From positions 36,569-100,568 of the forward strand of contig LVAA01000019.1 in the NCBI GenBank assembly GCA_001603955.1: a DNA stretch of 64,000 nt. Direction: 5' to 3'. The position numbers were made by a program, and so were the translations under genes. The notes below the pieces were generated by a model. The model was given only the letters and a program-made list of their open reading frames with translations. It searched no databases and was not told the origin of the DNA. Shown here in pieces: positions 55,714 to 64,000 of this stretch (position 1 is the first letter of the stretch; each line of letters begins with the position of its first letter). Origin of the DNA: Syntrophobacterales bacterium Delta_02. GTDB lineage: Bacteria; Desulfobacterota; Syntrophorhabdia; Syntrophorhabdales; Syntrophorhabdaceae.

Positions 55714-56754
55714 ATGAACCCGAAAACAGTCAAGGGAGGCATCGACGTGAAAGAGGACGATAACAAAGGCAAAGCCATAGACATGGCCGTATCTCAGATA
55801 GAGAAGCTTTTCGGCAAAGGCGCCATCATGAAGCTCGGGGCGAAGGCCCTTGAGGCCGTTCCCGTCGTTTCCACCGGTTCCATCGCCCTCGATCTCGCTC
55901 TTGGCATCGGTGGTATCCCCCGGGGCAGGGTGGTGGAGATCTTCGGGCCCGAGGCCTCAGGCAAGACAACGCTGGCGCTCCAGATCGTCGCCGAGATCCA
56001 GAAGACGGGAGGAAGCGCCGCATTCATCGATGCCGAGCATGCCCTGGATGTAAGCTACGCGAAAAGGATCGGTGTCAACACCGACGACCTCCTCATATCG
56101 CAGCCCGATACGGGTGAACAGGCCCTCGAGATCAGCGAGATACTCGTGCGCAGCGGAGGTGTCGACGTGGTCGTTGTCGATTCCGTCGCCGCCCTGGTGC
56201 CCCGGGCCGAGATCGAAGGGGAAATGGGCGATTCCCACATGGGCCTTCAGGCGCGGCTCATGTCGCAGGCCCTGCGAAAGCTCACGGCGATCACCAGCAA
56301 GTCCATGACCACCGTTGTTTTCATAAACCAGATCCGTCACAAGATCGGGATCATGTTCGGGAATCCCGAGACCACAACGGGCGGGAACGCACTCAAGTTT
56401 TATGCCTCGCTGCGCCTCGACATCCGCAGGATCGCCGCGATAAAGGACGGCCAGGAGGTCATCGGGTCGAGAACGAGGGTGAAGATCGTAAAGAACAAGC
56501 TTGCACCGCCTTTCCGGGAGGTCGAGTTTGACATTATATTCGGCGAAGGCATATCCCGCGAGGGGGATGTCATCGACCTCGCGGTGGAGATGGGCATCGT
56601 GGAAAAAGCGGGGACCTGGTATTCCTACGGGGATGCGCGCATAGGCCAGGGCCGGGAGAACGCCAAGGAGTACTTCAAGACCCACCCGGAGACCATGAAG
56701 GAGGTCGAGGAGAAGATCGCCGCCCAGGCGGGGCTGAAGAAGGGAGAGACGTGA
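55714..56754 (+). CDS. recA: Recombinase A
   Basis: A 346-residue RecA. Walker A '[14 protein letters not shown]', 'FIDAEHALD', Walker B '[12 protein letters not shown]', L2 loop '[16 protein letters not shown]'. The motif usually reading 'INQIRMKIGVMFG' is '[13 protein letters not shown]' here, a Met-to-His change near the L2 loop. There is no intein and no recX after it. No clear SOS box was seen in the 57-nt gap upstream. GTGA overlap with alaS. Confidence 0.97.
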   Translation: MNPKTVKGGIDVKEDDNKGKAIDMAVSQIEKLFGKGAIMKLGAKALEAVPVVSTGSIALDLALGIGGIPRGRVVEIFGPEASGKTTLALQIVAEIQKTGGSAAFIDAEHALDVSYAKRIGVNTDDLLISQPDTGEQALEISEILVRSGGVDVVVVDSVAALVPRAEIEGEMGDSHMGLQARLMSQALRKLTAITSKSMTTVVFINQIRHKIGIMFGNPETTTGGNALKFYASLRLDIRRIAAIKDGQEVIGSRTRVKIVKNKLAPPFREVEFDIIFGEGISREGDVIDLAVEMGIVEKAGTWYSYGDARIGQGRENAKEYFKTHPETMKEVEEKIAAQAGLKKGET

Positions 56755-59384
56755 CATCACGAGAGATCAGAAACAAATTCCTTGAGTATTTTGCGAAGAA
56801 CGGACATACGATAGTACCCAGTTCCGGGCTCCTGCCGGAGAAGGACCCGACGCTCCTTTTCGTGAACGCCGGGATGGTCCAGTTCAAGAACCTCTTTCTC
56901 GGCCTCGAGAAGAGACCCTATATACGGGCAACGTCATGCCAGAAGTGCGTGAGGGCCGGCGGCAAGCACAACGACCTCGACAACATCGGCAAGACCCTGA
57001 GGCACCACACCTTTTTCGAGATGCTGGGCAACTTTTCCTTCGGCGACTATTTCAAGAAGGAGGCCATCACCTTTGCGTGGGAGTTCCTGACGAAGGAACT
57101 GGGCCTTGACGCGTCGAAGATGTGGGTGACGGTCTTTCGCGAGGACGACGAGGCGGATGAGCTCTGGAGGAAGACGGGCGTGAGGCCCGAAAGGATAGTG
57201 CGACTCGACGAGAAGGACAACTTCTGGTCCATGGGCGATGAAGGTCCCTGCGGACCCTGCTCGGAGATACTCTATGACCTGGGCGAGAACGTGGGGTGCC
57301 GGCGGCCGACGTGCGCCGTCGGGTGCGACTGCGATCGCTTTCTCGAGATATGGAACCTTGTATTCATGGAGTTCGACCGCAGCGCCGACGGCACGATGAC
57401 GAAGCTGCCGAAACCCTCCATCGATACCGGGATGGGGCTCGAGCGCGTCACGTCCGTCATGCAGGGCAAGATCGGGAACTACGACACGGACCTCTTCGTC
57501 CCCATCATCAGGCGCATCGAGGACATCGCGGGCTGCGCATACGGTGAATCGGAGAAGAACGACATCGCCATCCGCGTCATTGCGGACCACGCGCGCGGTG
57601 CCACCTTTATCATCAACGACGGCATCCTTCCCTCGAAAGAGGGCAGGGGGTATGTGCTGAGGAGGATCATCAGGAGGGCGCTGCGCTACGGCAGGAAACT
57701 GGGCATACAGAAGGAGTTCCTCCACGACCTCTCGAAGAGCGTCGTGGATATCATGGAAGACGCCTATCCCGATGTGAAGAACAACCATTCCTACATCGTG
57801 AGGGTCATACGGGGCGAGGAAGAGCGCTTCATCGAGACCCTGGGCATGGGGATGAGGCTCTACGAGGAGTTCACGGGCGAGCTCAAGAAGAAGGGAAGTA
57901 CCGTCATCCCCGGGGAGCTCGTCTACAAGCTCTACGATACCTACGGTTTCCCCGTCGACATAACGACGGACATGGCCCTGGAGGACGGCCTCGTCCTCGA
58001 CAGGGAGGGCTTCGAGAGGGCCCTCTCGGAACAGAAGGAGCGTTCCAAGACAGGCTCGAAGATCAAGGGCGAGGAATGGAACGAAGGCCACCTTACCATA
58101 CTCGGCCAGGGTCTCGTGAGCAACTTCACCGGCTACGGCACCCTGAAGGATGAAGGCGTCGTCGGGGCCATCCTCGTCGGCAACGGCACCGTGGATGAGA
58201 TATCCGACGGGGAAGAAGGGGAGCTTTTTCTCGATACGACGCCCTTCTACGCGGAAAGCGGCGGCCAGATCGACGATTCGGGGACGGTCACCCTTGCCGG
58301 TGGCGGCGCCACGGCGCGCGTGACCGCCGTTACAAAGGTCAAGGAGGATCTTTTTGCCCACCGTGTCATTGTCGAAGAGGGCACGTTCACCAGGGGGGAC
58401 AGGGTGTTCCTTGCCGTCGATGAGGAGAAACGCAAGGGTACCTCACGCAATCACACGGCGACGCACCTCCTCCAGTATGCATTGAGAAGGGTCCTCGGGG
58501 ACCACGTGAAGCAGTCGGGTTCCCTCGTCGAGGCGGCCAGGATGCGCTTTGACTTCACCCACTTCGAGGCCATGAAAGAGGAGCAGATACGGGCGGTGGA
58601 GGAGATCGTCAACGAAAAGATCATGGAGTGTGTGCCCGTCGTCGTCAATGTGAAGAGCCGCGAGGACGCCATACGGGAGGGAGCGACGGCCCTGTTCGAG
58701 GAGAAATATGGCGAGACGGTGCGTGTCATCACCATCGGCGATTTTTCCCGGGAGCTTTGCGGAGGCACCCACGTCGCGAACACGGGCCAGATCGGCAGCC
58801 TCTACATACTCAGTGAAAGCTCCCTGGCGTCGGGCGTCCGCAGGATCGAGGCAACAACGGGCAAGGGTGCCCTGGCGTACAAGCGCAGGATGGAGGGGAC
58901 CCTGAAGGCCATCGCAAAACGGACGAACACGGAGTTCGACCGCGTCGAGGAGCGCGTCGAGAGTTTGCTTCTGGATGTTGCCCTCAAGGAAAAGGAACTC
59001 GACCACTTCAAACAGGACATCATCGCCCACAGGGTCGACGGTGCCATCGCGGAAGCGATCGACAAGGAGGGGATGAAGATCGTCACCCTCTTCGTTGAGA
59101 ACGCCTCCGCCGACGACCTGAGGAAGGTGACGGACGTCGTCCGGTCGAAGGTGAAGGATTGCATCGTCGTCGTCGGAACGGCAGGGGACGAGGACAAGGG
59201 GCTCATCGTCGCCTCCGTCAGCAAAGACCTCCAGAAACGCTACAACGCGGGGAAGATCATCAAGAGCCTCACCGGGCACTACGGCGGCAAGGGGGGCGGA
59301 GGGCCCAGCATCGCGCAGGGCGGCATACCGGGGGCAAAGGTTCCGGAATCCCTCAAAAAGGTTGAACAATTCATCGACAGTTAG
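56751..59384 (+). CDS. alaS: Alanyl-tRNA synthetase
   Basis: An 877-residue class II synthetase, normal length. Class II core: '[13 protein letters not shown]', '[20 protein letters not shown]', '[15 protein letters not shown]'. The editing domain has '[12 protein letters not shown]' and '[10 protein letters not shown]', which remove mischarged Ser/Gly. The C-Ala domain ends with '[14 protein letters not shown]'. GTG start overlapping recA (recA-alaS order is common). Confidence 0.97.
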   Translation: MTSREIRNKFLEYFAKNGHTIVPSSGLLPEKDPTLLFVNAGMVQFKNLFLGLEKRPYIRATSCQKCVRAGGKHNDLDNIGKTLRHHTFFEMLGNFSFGDYFKKEAITFAWEFLTKELGLDASKMWVTVFREDDEADELWRKTGVRPERIVRLDEKDNFWSMGDEGPCGPCSEILYDLGENVGCRRPTCAVGCDCDRFLEIWNLVFMEFDRSADGTMTKLPKPSIDTGMGLERVTSVMQGKIGNYDTDLFVPIIRRIEDIAGCAYGESEKNDIAIRVIADHARGATFIINDGILPSKEGRGYVLRRIIRRALRYGRKLGIQKEFLHDLSKSVVDIMEDAYPDVKNNHSYIVRVIRGEEERFIETLGMGMRLYEEFTGELKKKGSTVIPGELVYKLYDTYGFPVDITTDMALEDGLVLDREGFERALSEQKERSKTGSKIKGEEWNEGHLTILGQGLVSNFTGYGTLKDEGVVGAILVGNGTVDEISDGEEGELFLDTTPFYAESGGQIDDSGTVTLAGGGATARVTAVTKVKEDLFAHRVIVEEGTFTRGDRVFLAVDEEKRKGTSRNHTATHLLQYALRRVLGDHVKQSGSLVEAARMRFDFTHFEAMKEEQIRAVEEIVNEKIMECVPVVVNVKSREDAIREGATALFEEKYGETVRVITIGDFSRELCGGTHVANTGQIGSLYILSESSLASGVRRIEATTGKGALAYKRRMEGTLKAIAKRTNTEFDRVEERVESLLLDVALKEKELDHFKQDIIAHRVDGAIAEAIDKEGMKIVTLFVENASADDLRKVTDVVRSKVKDCIVVVGTAGDEDKGLIVASVSKDLQKRYNAGKIIKSLTGHYGGKGGGGPSIAQGGIPGAKVPESLKKVEQFIDS

Positions 59385-59412
59385 TATCATGTGAAAAAAC
59401 GACGGGGGAGAG

Positions 59413-60084
59413 ATGAAGCGGTACGCGGACAATCTCAAGAGCGTCAACCTCTTTGCGGATCTCAAGGACAACGAACTGGAGACGATCTCCCGGATCCTCT
59501 ACGTCAACACCTATCACCGGGGTCAGCTCATCTTCCAGGAGGGAGAGGACGGTAATGCCCTTTTCGTTGTCCTGAAAGGGCGGGTAAAGGTCTGCCTCTA
59601 TGATGAGGAGGGACGGGAATACGTCCTCGACGTCATAGGAAAGGACGGCTTCTTCGGTGAGCTCGCCCTCATCGACGAGCTGCCCCGTTCGGCGAACGCC
59701 ATTGCCATGGAGGCGTCGGACCTGCTTGTCGTGCGCAGGGCGGATTTCACAAAGCTCCTCATGGAGAACCCATCCATTTCGATCAACATACTGAAGGTCC
59801 TCGCCGGCCGGCTGCGCGTTGCCGACGAAAGGATCAAGTGGCTCGCGTTCCTGAACGTCGAAGGCCGCATCCTCAAGTACCTCCTGGAGATCGGAGCGCG
59901 CCTCGGCATCAAGATGAAGGACTACGTCATCATCGAGAGGGGCCCCTCGCAGATAGAGATAGCCAATTCCTGCGGTTGCTCCCGGGAAACGGTTTCCCGC
60001 ATGGTCTCGTCCCTGGTGAAGAAGGGCGTGATAAGTGTCAGGAGACGGCAGTATACGCTATACCCGGGAACGAGAACGTTTTAG
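59413..60084 (+). CDS. CRP/FNR family transcriptional regulator
   Basis: A 223-residue regulator. Cyclic-nucleotide-type beta barrel: 'LIFQEGEDGNALFVVLKGRVKV' and 'DGFFGELALIDELPRSANA', which resembles the cAMP phosphate-binding cassette. The C-terminal helix-turn-helix is 'SQIEIANSCGCSRETVSRMVSSL'. There is no N-terminal Cys cluster, so it is not FNR-like in sensing oxygen by Fe-S. It sits between alaS and the ANTAR gene; its targets are unknown. Confidence 0.9.
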   Translation: MKRYADNLKSVNLFADLKDNELETISRILYVNTYHRGQLIFQEGEDGNALFVVLKGRVKVCLYDEEGREYVLDVIGKDGFFGELALIDELPRSANAIAMEASDLLVVRRADFTKLLMENPSISINILKVLAGRLRVADERIKWLAFLNVEGRILKYLLEIGARLGIKMKDYVIIERGPSQIEIANSCGCSRETVSRMVSSLVKKGVISVRRRQYTLYPGTRTF

Positions 60085-60090
60085 AGGACA

Positions 60091-60188
60091 GGTCATAGGT
60101 CATAGGTTATGGGTCATAGGAAAGACCTTTTTTCTTGACGGGCTTCTTTCTGTTGTTCCCATCACCCATAACCTATCACCTATTACCC
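60091..60188. repeat. Heptad repeat array, inverted arms, GGTCATA-type
   Basis: Left arm GGTCATA, GGTCATA, GGTTATG, GGTCATA (60091-60118); right arm ATCACCC, ATAACCT, ATCACCT, ATTACCC (60161-60188). Spacer 42 nt. The last left unit plus GGAAAGACC (60112-60127) can form a short hairpin before TTTTTTC, a possible terminator for the CRP-like gene. Confidence 0.8.
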
Positions 60189-60198
60189 GCCTCTTTTA

Positions 60199-60227
60199 TT
60201 GACAATGGCCCTCTTCTCCTCTAAGAT
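60199..60227 (+). promoter_or_regulatory. Sigma-70 promoter of the GAF-GAF-ANTAR gene
   Basis: TTGACA (60199-60204), 17-nt spacer, TAAGAT (60222-60227), with a start expected near 60234, 20 nt before the ATG. It separates the regulator from the upstream operon. Confidence 0.75.
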
Positions 60228-60253
60228 AACATCTAAAAAAAGGTCACCTATTC

Positions 60254-61483
60254 ATGGCTTCCACTGTCAATCAGAAACTCGAGGCGAAGGAACAGGAGCT
60301 GAAGATCCTCCACGAGGTGGCGAAGGATATCAGCGACAACCTCGACCTCTCGGAGCTCCTGCACCGCATCGTCGATACCGTGATGGCCTTTGTGAAGGCG
60401 GATTCCTGCCTGGTCTATCTCTATGACGAAGACCACGATGAACTCGTCCTCTCTGCATCGAGCGACCCGAAGACGAATTCTGTGGGGTCGATAAGCCTGA
60501 AACTCGGTGAAGGCGTCACCGGCTGGGCGGCCAAGGAGAAACAGCCGGTCTGCCTGGCGAAGGAGGCCTACCGGGACAAGCGGTTCAAGGCGTTCACCTC
60601 CCTGAAGGAAGACAGATACGAAGCGCTCCTTTCCATACCCATCCTCGCGAAGAACAGGATCGTGGGTGTCATGAACCTTCAGAACAAAAAGGAGCATGTC
60701 TACCTCGAGGCCCAGATAAAGCTTCTCTTCACCGTTGGCCGGTATCTTGGCAGCGCCATACAGAACGCCATCACCTATGACGAGGTGGTGAAGAAGGCCA
60801 AGCAGCTCGACCTTCTCTCCGAGGTTTCCCGGACGATAGTCTCCGACCATTACATCAAGGAGATCCTCCATCTCATCGTGACCATGACGGCAAAGGTCAT
60901 GGATTCGAAGATCTGTTCCGTTATGCTCCTCGACGAGAAAAAGGAGGAGCTTGTCATTGCCGCCACCCAGAGCCTGAGCAACGAGTACGTGAACAAGCCG
61001 AACCTCAAGGTCGGGCAGTCCATAAGCGGCAAGGTGGTCCTGGAGAAGAGGCCCCTCAAGGTTCTCGACGTGACGAAGGAGCCGGGCTACATGTTCCCCG
61101 ACGTGGCGAGGAAGGAGGGCTTTGTCTCTCTCCTGTCCGTTCCGATGATGATCAAGGACCAGGTCGTGGGTGTCATCAACAGCTACACGACAAGGGAGCA
61201 CGTCTTCACGAAGGAAGAGATCGACATACTTCAGGCGGTGGCGAACCAGGCGGCCGTTGCCATCGAGAACACGAACCTCAGCCATGAGATACTCGCCGCC
61301 AAGGAGGCGCTGGAATCGCGCAAGCTCGTCGAGCGCGCCAAGGGCATATTGATGAGGGAGCTGGGACTCAACGAGGACGAGGCCTACCGGAAGATCCACA
61401 AGAAGAGCATGGATACGCGAAAGACCATGAAGGAAGTCGCGGAGGCGATCATCCTTGCCTTCGATATCCAGAAAAGAACTTGA
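60254..61483 (+). CDS. GAF-GAF-ANTAR transcription antitermination regulator
   Basis: A 409-residue protein: a short coiled-coil start ('KLEAKEQELKILHEVAKDIS'), GAF domain 1 (about 25-165, 'LLHRIVDTVMAFVKADSCLVYLY'), GAF domain 2 (about 190-340, 'LLSVPMMIKDQVVGVINSYT'), and a C-terminal ANTAR domain (about 350-402, 'ALESRKLVERAKGILMRELG' then 'MKEVAEAII'). ANTAR domains bind pairs of hexaloop RNA hairpins and prevent terminator formation. Such a pair lies 44 nt downstream, before nadE, so this protein is the obvious candidate to control it. The GAF domains would sense an unknown small molecule or redox state. Confidence 0.93.
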   Translation: MASTVNQKLEAKEQELKILHEVAKDISDNLDLSELLHRIVDTVMAFVKADSCLVYLYDEDHDELVLSASSDPKTNSVGSISLKLGEGVTGWAAKEKQPVCLAKEAYRDKRFKAFTSLKEDRYEALLSIPILAKNRIVGVMNLQNKKEHVYLEAQIKLLFTVGRYLGSAIQNAITYDEVVKKAKQLDLLSEVSRTIVSDHYIKEILHLIVTMTAKVMDSKICSVMLLDEKKEELVIAATQSLSNEYVNKPNLKVGQSISGKVVLEKRPLKVLDVTKEPGYMFPDVARKEGFVSLLSVPMMIKDQVVGVINSYTTREHVFTKEEIDILQAVANQAAVAIENTNLSHEILAAKEALESRKLVERAKGILMRELGLNEDEAYRKIHKKSMDTRKTMKEVAEAIILAFDIQKRT

Positions 61484-61508
61484 CAACAGTGTGCCCGCAC
61501 ACTATCAT
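61480..61508 (+). promoter_or_regulatory. Sigma-70 promoter of nadE, -35 overlapping the ANTAR gene stop
   Basis: TTGACA (61480-61485), 17-nt spacer, TATCAT (61503-61508); start expected near 61515. The spacer is occupied by the palindrome AGTGTG-CCCG-CACACT (61488-61503), a likely operator for a repressor or activator. Confidence 0.75.
61488..61503. promoter_or_regulatory. Palindromic putative operator in the nadE promoter
   Basis: AGTGTGCCCGCACACT is a 6+6 bp inverted repeat exactly between the -35 and -10 boxes. A dimeric DNA-binding protein here would block RNA polymerase. The protein is not known; it could alternatively be only an RNA hairpin for read-through transcripts. Confidence 0.6.
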
Positions 61509-61526
61509 ATTGACAGATTATCTGGA

Positions 61527-61569
61527 TTTTTAGCAGAGCTGCTAAGAATGATTGGACAAGGGCGTCCAG
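61527..61569 (+). promoter_or_regulatory. ANTAR target RNA: two tandem hexaloop hairpins in the nadE leader
   Basis: Hairpin P1: TTTTAGC / GCTAAGAA around hexaloop AGAGCT (61535-61540). Hairpin P2: TTGGAC / GTCCAG around hexaloop AAGGGC (61558-61563). Both loops have A at position 1 and G at position 4, the defining feature of ANTAR-bound RNA. They are separated by two to three nt. The 3' half of P2 is part of the downstream terminator stem, so P2 and the terminator cannot form together. Confidence 0.8.
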
Positions 61570-61600
61570 GGCGCTTAAAACCGCTTTGGACGCCCTTCTT
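61558..61600 (+). terminator. Intrinsic terminator (attenuator) in front of nadE
   Basis: AAGGGCGTCCA (61558-61568) pairs perfectly with TGGACGCCCTT (61587-61597), 11 bp, with further wobble pairs inside; CTT and ACATTT follow. It ends 23 nt before nadE and overlaps the loop and 3' stem of ANTAR hairpin P2. Confidence 0.85.
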
Positions 61601-61623
61601 ACATTTGGAGGGGCGGTGAATAT

Positions 61624-63333
61624 ATGGAAAAGATGCTGAGGATCGGTTTAGGTCAGATGAACTCAACGGTGGGCGACATAACGGGAAACGGTGAAAAGGT
61701 CATTGAGTGGGTGGAGAAGGCGAAGGAGCAGGACGTCGACATCCTTGCGCTCCCGGAGCTCGCCATAACGGGGTATCCCCCGGAGGACCTGCTCCTCAAG
61801 AAGGGTTTTATAGACGCGAACATCAGGGCTGTCAACGAAATGGCATCGCGGATCGACTCTCCGGCCGCGATCGTGGGTTTTGTGGACAGGTCACGATCGG
61901 GCATCTATAACGCGGCTGCCGTCATCTACAAGGGAAAGGTGCGGGGCGTCTTCCGCAAGGAGCTCCTTCCCAACTATGGCGTTTTCGATGAAAAGAGATA
62001 CTTCCTCCCCGGCACCCGCCCCCGGGTGTTCCGCTACGGCAATGTCCTCTTCGGCATCGGGATATGCGAGGATATGTGGTTCAGGGAGGGCCCCGTGCAT
62101 GCCATGACCCGGGCGGGCGCCCGGCTTATCTTCAACATCAATGCGTCGCCCTACCATACGGGGAAGATATACGTTCGGGAGGATGTCGTCAGGAGCAGGA
62201 TCCGGGAAGACCGGGTATGGGTCGCCTACGTCAATCTCGTCGGTGGCCAGGACGAACTGGTATTCGACGGGCAAAGTTTTGTGATGGACCGCTCTGGCAC
62301 GGTCGTCACCTCGGCGGGCGCGTTCCGGGAAGACCTTCTCGTTGTCGATATCCCGGAAAAGGAACTTGCCGGGAAGACCCGGGCGACAGGCACGGCCGGA
62401 CGGGTTACCACCGTAACCGCGCGGCGCCGAGGGACCAGCCCTGCGGCCAGGAGGCCGCTCGGGGTGCGTCCCGTCACGCGCCTCGACGCCGTGGAGGAGG
62501 TTTACGAGGCCCTGAAGCTCGGCCTTGCCGATTATGTGAGGAAGAACGGGTTCAGGGGCACCGTCATCGGGCTCTCCGGAGGGATCGACTCGGCGCTTGT
62601 GGCCGCCCTTGCGGCGGACGCGCTCGGCAAGGACAACATCGTATGCGTCTTCATGCCCTCGGTGTTCACATCGCGGGAATCCTCCGAAGACGCCTTCGAT
62701 CTGGCGAAAAGACTCGGTGTCAGGATCATCGAGGTGCCCATAGACCCCATATTCTCCACCTACAGAACGAGCCTGGAAAAGCTCTTCCACGGTCTCAGGG
62801 AGGATGTCACCGAGGAGAACCTCCAGGCGCGTATCCGGGGCAATATCCTCATGGCGCTGTCGAACAAGTTCGGTTGGCTCGTGCTCACGACGGGCAATAA
62901 ATCGGAGATGAGCGTGGGTTACGCGACCCTTTACGGCGATATGGCCGGCGGGTTCGCCGTTATCAAGGATGTCCCGAAGACGCTTGTTTATAAACTCTGC
63001 ACATGGCGCAATAGTCTCGGTGCGGTCATCCCCGAGAGGATAATATCGAAGGAGCCGACAGCCGAGCTGAGGGCCGATCAGAAGGACCGTGACAGCCTTC
63101 CGCCCTACGACCATCTCGATCAGGTGCTGAAAAGCTACGTTGAAGAGGACAAGGAACCTTCGAGGGCCGATTTTCCCAACATGCCCGCGGAGGAGATCTC
63201 CCGCGTGCTCAGAATGGTGGACTTGAGCGAATACAAGCGCCGCCAGTCCCCGCCGGGGATCAAGATCACACCCAAGGCATTCGGCAAGGACAGGAGGATG
63301 CCTATCACCAACAAGTACAAGGGTTCGCAATGA
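61624..63333 (+). CDS. nadE: Glutamine-dependent NAD+ synthetase
   Basis: A 569-residue two-domain enzyme that makes NAD from nicotinic acid adenine dinucleotide. The N-terminal nitrilase-type glutaminase has the Glu-Lys-Cys triad in 'ALPELAITGYPPEDL', 'FRKELLPNYGVFDEKRY' and 'GIGICEDMW'. The C-terminal synthetase has 'VIGLSGGIDSALVAAL' (PP-loop), 'TTGNKSEMSVGYATLYGDM' and 'PTAELRADQKDRDSLPPYD'. GGAGGGG lies upstream of the ATG. Expression is predicted to be controlled by the ANTAR attenuator. The stop overlaps the sigma-like gene (ATGA). Confidence 0.96.
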   Translation: MEKMLRIGLGQMNSTVGDITGNGEKVIEWVEKAKEQDVDILALPELAITGYPPEDLLLKKGFIDANIRAVNEMASRIDSPAAIVGFVDRSRSGIYNAAAVIYKGKVRGVFRKELLPNYGVFDEKRYFLPGTRPRVFRYGNVLFGIGICEDMWFREGPVHAMTRAGARLIFNINASPYHTGKIYVREDVVRSRIREDRVWVAYVNLVGGQDELVFDGQSFVMDRSGTVVTSAGAFREDLLVVDIPEKELAGKTRATGTAGRVTTVTARRRGTSPAARRPLGVRPVTRLDAVEEVYEALKLGLADYVRKNGFRGTVIGLSGGIDSALVAALAADALGKDNIVCVFMPSVFTSRESSEDAFDLAKRLGVRIIEVPIDPIFSTYRTSLEKLFHGLREDVTEENLQARIRGNILMALSNKFGWLVLTTGNKSEMSVGYATLYGDMAGGFAVIKDVPKTLVYKLCTWRNSLGAVIPERIISKEPTAELRADQKDRDSLPPYDHLDQVLKSYVEEDKEPSRADFPNMPAEEISRVLRMVDLSEYKRRQSPPGIKITPKAFGKDRRMPITNKYKGSQ

Positions 63334-63845
63334 AATTCGAGTTCATGGTAAAACGGCTCTCACCGGTTTTGAAGAGGATAACGAAAAGATTGAACGGCCA
63401 TCACGCGTATTTTGATGAGGAGGACCTTTACCAGGAGGCGTTGACCCACCTGTGGGGCGCATACCACCAGGGTTGCATCGACGACAAGACGGACAGCTAC
63501 ATCCTTCAGGGCTGCTACTATCACCTCAAGAACCATCTCCGGAAAGTGCGGGAGAACGCGGTCTTTGTGAGCCTCAGCGAGCCGGCGGGGGAGGACGGCA
63601 TCTCCTGGGGGGAGATGATAGCCTCCGACGAATCCTCGTCCTTCACGCGCCTCGAGGACAAACTGAAGTTCCAGGCGATCACCGACGCGTGCACTTCGGA
63701 CCGGGACCGCCAGGTCCTGAAGCTTCTCATGGAAGACCTGTCGGTAAGAGAAGTGGGGACACGCCTCGGCATTTCCCATGTCATGGTCCTCAAGATCCGC
63801 AACAGGATACGCGACAGCTACTTTCGAAGGGTAGGGGAAAGATAG
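63330..63845 (+). CDS. Sigma-70-like (ECF-type) protein translationally coupled to nadE
   Basis: A 171-residue protein. The first half resembles sigma region 2 ('HHAYFDEEDLYQEALTHLWGAY'), and the C-terminal 60 residues form a region-4-like helix-turn-helix ('LLMEDLSVREVGTRLGISHVMVLKIRNRI'). It may be a true ECF sigma factor or a sigma-like DNA-binding protein; no anti-sigma gene is next to it in the window. The start codon overlaps the nadE stop, so its level should follow NadE. Confidence 0.78.
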   Translation: MKFEFMVKRLSPVLKRITKRLNGHHAYFDEEDLYQEALTHLWGAYHQGCIDDKTDSYILQGCYYHLKNHLRKVRENAVFVSLSEPAGEDGISWGEMIASDESSSFTRLEDKLKFQAITDACTSDRDRQVLKLLMEDLSVREVGTRLGISHVMVLKIRNRIRDSYFRRVGER

Positions 63846-63937
63846 TTTCAGGTCTCAAGTCTCAGGTTTCAGGCAGAGGCAAGAGACCCCGGGAAACCAT
63901 GTTCTGCCATCGCCCATGACCTGCGACCCATCACCTG
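63845..63937. repeat. Heptad array with mismatched arms
   Basis: Left arm GTTTCAG, GTCTCAA, GTCTCAG, GTTTCAG (63845-63872), then GCAGAGGCAAGAG. Right arm CCATCGC, CCATGAC, CTGCGAC, CCATCAC (63907-63934), then CTG and TATTTTTTTC. On the other strand the right units read GTGATGG, GTCGCAG, GTCATGG, GCGATGG, a different word from the left arm. The left arm begins on the last base of the sigma-like stop codon. The remaining bases to 64000 show no gene. Confidence 0.75.
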
Positions 63938-64000
63938 TATTTTTTTCTATCTTTTATTTCCGACTTGGTTTATATATCTCTCTAATGTTCACAATACAAG

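Noticed and set aside
55714-56754. RecA intein or frameshift
   Set aside because: The protein is continuous and of normal length with all motifs in order.
61514-61524. CAGATTATCTG as the first ANTAR hairpin
   Set aside because: It can only form a 3-nt or 5-nt loop, not a hexaloop, and lies at the predicted transcription start; the next hairpin fits A1/G4 instead.

Overview
The window looks like one contig from a GC-rich (by eye about 60 %), diderm, probably anaerobic bacterium, most likely a member of the former Deltaproteobacteria (Desulfobacterota); a Syntrophorhabdus-like lineage is my guess. The reasoning is Kdo and LPS-export genes, sigma-54, the hpf-ptsN-hprK-rapZ-EIIA-HPr-EI regulatory PTS cluster, a class 1B dihydroorotate dehydrogenase, a molybdenum hydroxylase, and lone solute-binding proteins. 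The lineage is inferred from gene content only. Genes are tightly packed, many with ATGA/GTGA overlaps, so most of the window reads as a few long operons.

Layout: 1-8162 (+) coaE (3' end)-rho-rpmE-prfA-prmC-murA-hisD-hisG-hisB-hisH. 8337-14367: an orphan TRAP binding protein (-) facing a molybdenum hydroxylase cluster (+) with two small metal-binding-type proteins and a CoxG-like protein. 14511-21448 (+): mobA, rimI-like, pyrK-pyrD-recJ, dacA-like, M48 peptidase. 21589-41881 (-): GT9, then pfkB-ahcY-metK-PTS-rapZ-hprK-ptsN-hpf, rpoN-lptB-lptC/A fusion-kdsD-kdsA-pyrG-apgM-hom, an internally deleted aminotransferase and an adenosine-specific kinase. 42238-46166 (-): radical SAM, UreH-like transporter, ybaK, LarA-like. 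46218-51522 (+): GntR regulator and a five-gene Liv ABC transporter. 51730-59384 (+): secreted CxxC protein, hisA-hisF-hisI, pgpA-cinA-thpR-recA-alaS. 59413-63845 (+): CRP-like regulator, GAF-GAF-ANTAR protein, nadE, sigma-like protein.

Two things stand out. First, the gap between the GAF-GAF-ANTAR gene and nadE carries a full attenuator: a TTGACA-17-TATCAT promoter with a 16-nt palindrome in its spacer, two consecutive hexaloop hairpins (AGAGCT and AAGGGC, both A at position 1 and G at position 4, as ANTAR proteins require), and an intrinsic terminator whose 5' stem overlaps the second hairpin. This predicts antitermination of NAD synthetase by the protein encoded next door, translationally coupled to a sigma-like protein. 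Second, at least ten intergenic gaps hold degenerate tandem arrays with a unit of exactly 7 or 9 nt, usually as an inverted pair of arms around a 50-90 nt spacer, with a recurrent CCGTCTTTT-like flank. Unit sequence differs between loci while unit length and plan are kept. A related multi-hairpin element lies at 41948-42193 and a REP-like palindrome at 22732-22771.

No rRNA, tRNA, CRISPR array, transposase or phage gene was seen.
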